From Anaerolineaceae bacterium (GTDB lineage: Bacteria; Chloroflexota; Anaerolineae; Anaerolineales; Anaerolineaceae), in NCBI GenBank assembly GCA_003446605.1, contig DMDF01000168.1, positions 1 through 6,410 on the forward strand: 6,410 nt of DNA. The letters run 5' to 3'. Within the stretch, counting starts at the first letter, position 1. Each line of letters opens with the position of its first letter. Under the pieces are notes generated by a model that saw nothing but the letters and a program-made list of their open reading frames with translations, was not told the DNA's origin and did no database searches. This document shows positions 6,136-6,410 of the stretch, piece after piece. A program made the translations under genes and the position numbers.

Positions 6136-6410
6136 ATGCCTGCCATAAAGGTTCATGCCATTGGAAAATCGATCCTCTTTGGAGAACATGCTGTGGTATA
6201 TGGCTATCCAGCCATCGCCATCCCGATCAGCAAGCTGCAAACGAAGGCGATCATCAGCCCTGCTATCCGCGCACCGCAGGATTTTTTTTTCTTGCAGGCG
6301 CCCGATATAAATTTCGCAGGCTCTTTCACCGATCTCCCCAAACCGAACATCTTTATCAAGGCACTTCAATTATTTAAAGACACCTATCATCTGGATAGTA
6401 TCCCCTCTTT
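6136..6410 (+). CDS. GHMP kinase, probable mevalonate kinase, N-terminal part (cut by the right edge)
   Basis: From the ATG at 6136 the frame stays open to the right edge, giving 91 residues. The N-terminus carries GKSILFGEHAVVYGYPAIA (residues 10-28), the signature first motif of mevalonate kinases within the GHMP (galacto-, homoserine, mevalonate, phosphomevalonate) kinase family; K11 matches the lysine of the usual APGK. The proline normally before that glycine is isoleucine here (AIGK). Mevalonate kinase phosphorylates mevalonate with ATP on the way to isopentenyl diphosphate, in the cytoplasm. The ATP-binding PxxxGLGSSAA loop lies beyond the window, so another GHMP member such as a phosphomevalonate-type kinase is not excluded. 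It starts 5 bp after the UbiA-like gene with no clear ribosome site of its own, so it is likely in the same transcript, pairing isoprenoid synthesis with use of a polyprenyl phosphate. A run of nine T at 6282-6290 codes for part of FFF. Confidence 0.88.
   Translation, partial: MPAIKVHAIGKSILFGEHAVVYGYPAIAIPISKLQTKAIISPAIRAPQDFFFLQAPDINFAGSFTDLPKPNIFIKALQLFKDTYHLDSIPS

Noticed and set aside
6127..6369. An 80-codon reverse-strand open frame opposite the kinase gene
   Set aside because: It is antisense to the clear GEHAVVYG kinase signature and has no recognisable features.

Overview
The window looks like bacterial chromosome with moderate G+C content and very tight gene packing. It holds seven genes, five of them complete. 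The best guess for the source is Chloroflexota, possibly an Anaerolineae-type organism. This rests on combining a mevalonate-kinase-like gene (the bacterial mevalonate route is restricted to certain lineages), a decaprenyl-phosphate phosphoribosyltransferase-like UbiA protein, a TyvE-like epimerase and a lepA gene run into cell-envelope genes. It is an inference, not a proven assignment.

Layout. A 56-bp divergent promoter region (5187-5242) separates two transcription units. The leftward unit has tlyA (rRNA 2'-O-methyltransferase), a 47-bp gap, lepA (elongation factor 4), a multi-pass flippase-like membrane protein of the LPG-synthase transmembrane family, a TyvE-like NAD-dependent sugar-nucleotide epimerase, and the N-terminal half of a GT4-type glycosyltransferase that runs off the left edge. 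The lepA/flippase/epimerase genes overlap by 8 and 11 bp, and the glycosyltransferase follows within a few bases, so these four genes are probably read from one message. The rightward unit has a UbiA-family polyprenyl-phosphate phosphoribosyltransferase-like gene followed after 5 bp by the start of a GHMP kinase resembling mevalonate kinase, which runs off the right edge.

How the genes may work together. Two genes (tlyA, lepA) belong to ribosome function. The others fit a cell-envelope glycan or glycolipid theme: isoprenoid supply (mevalonate kinase), loading of a polyprenyl phosphate with a pentose phosphate (UbiA), a sugar epimerase, a membrane protein of a family that handles lipids, and a glycosyltransferase. 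That they form one pathway is a hypothesis from proximity; substrates cannot be read from the sequence.

No rRNA, tRNA, CRISPR array, insertion sequence, integrase, attachment site or convincing intrinsic terminator was seen. No gene-free stretch exceeds 56 bp. Three genes (lepA, tlyA, ubiA-like) lack a Shine-Dalgarno sequence and have a -10-like hexamer 6-11 nt before the ATG, suggesting leaderless or near-leaderless transcripts.
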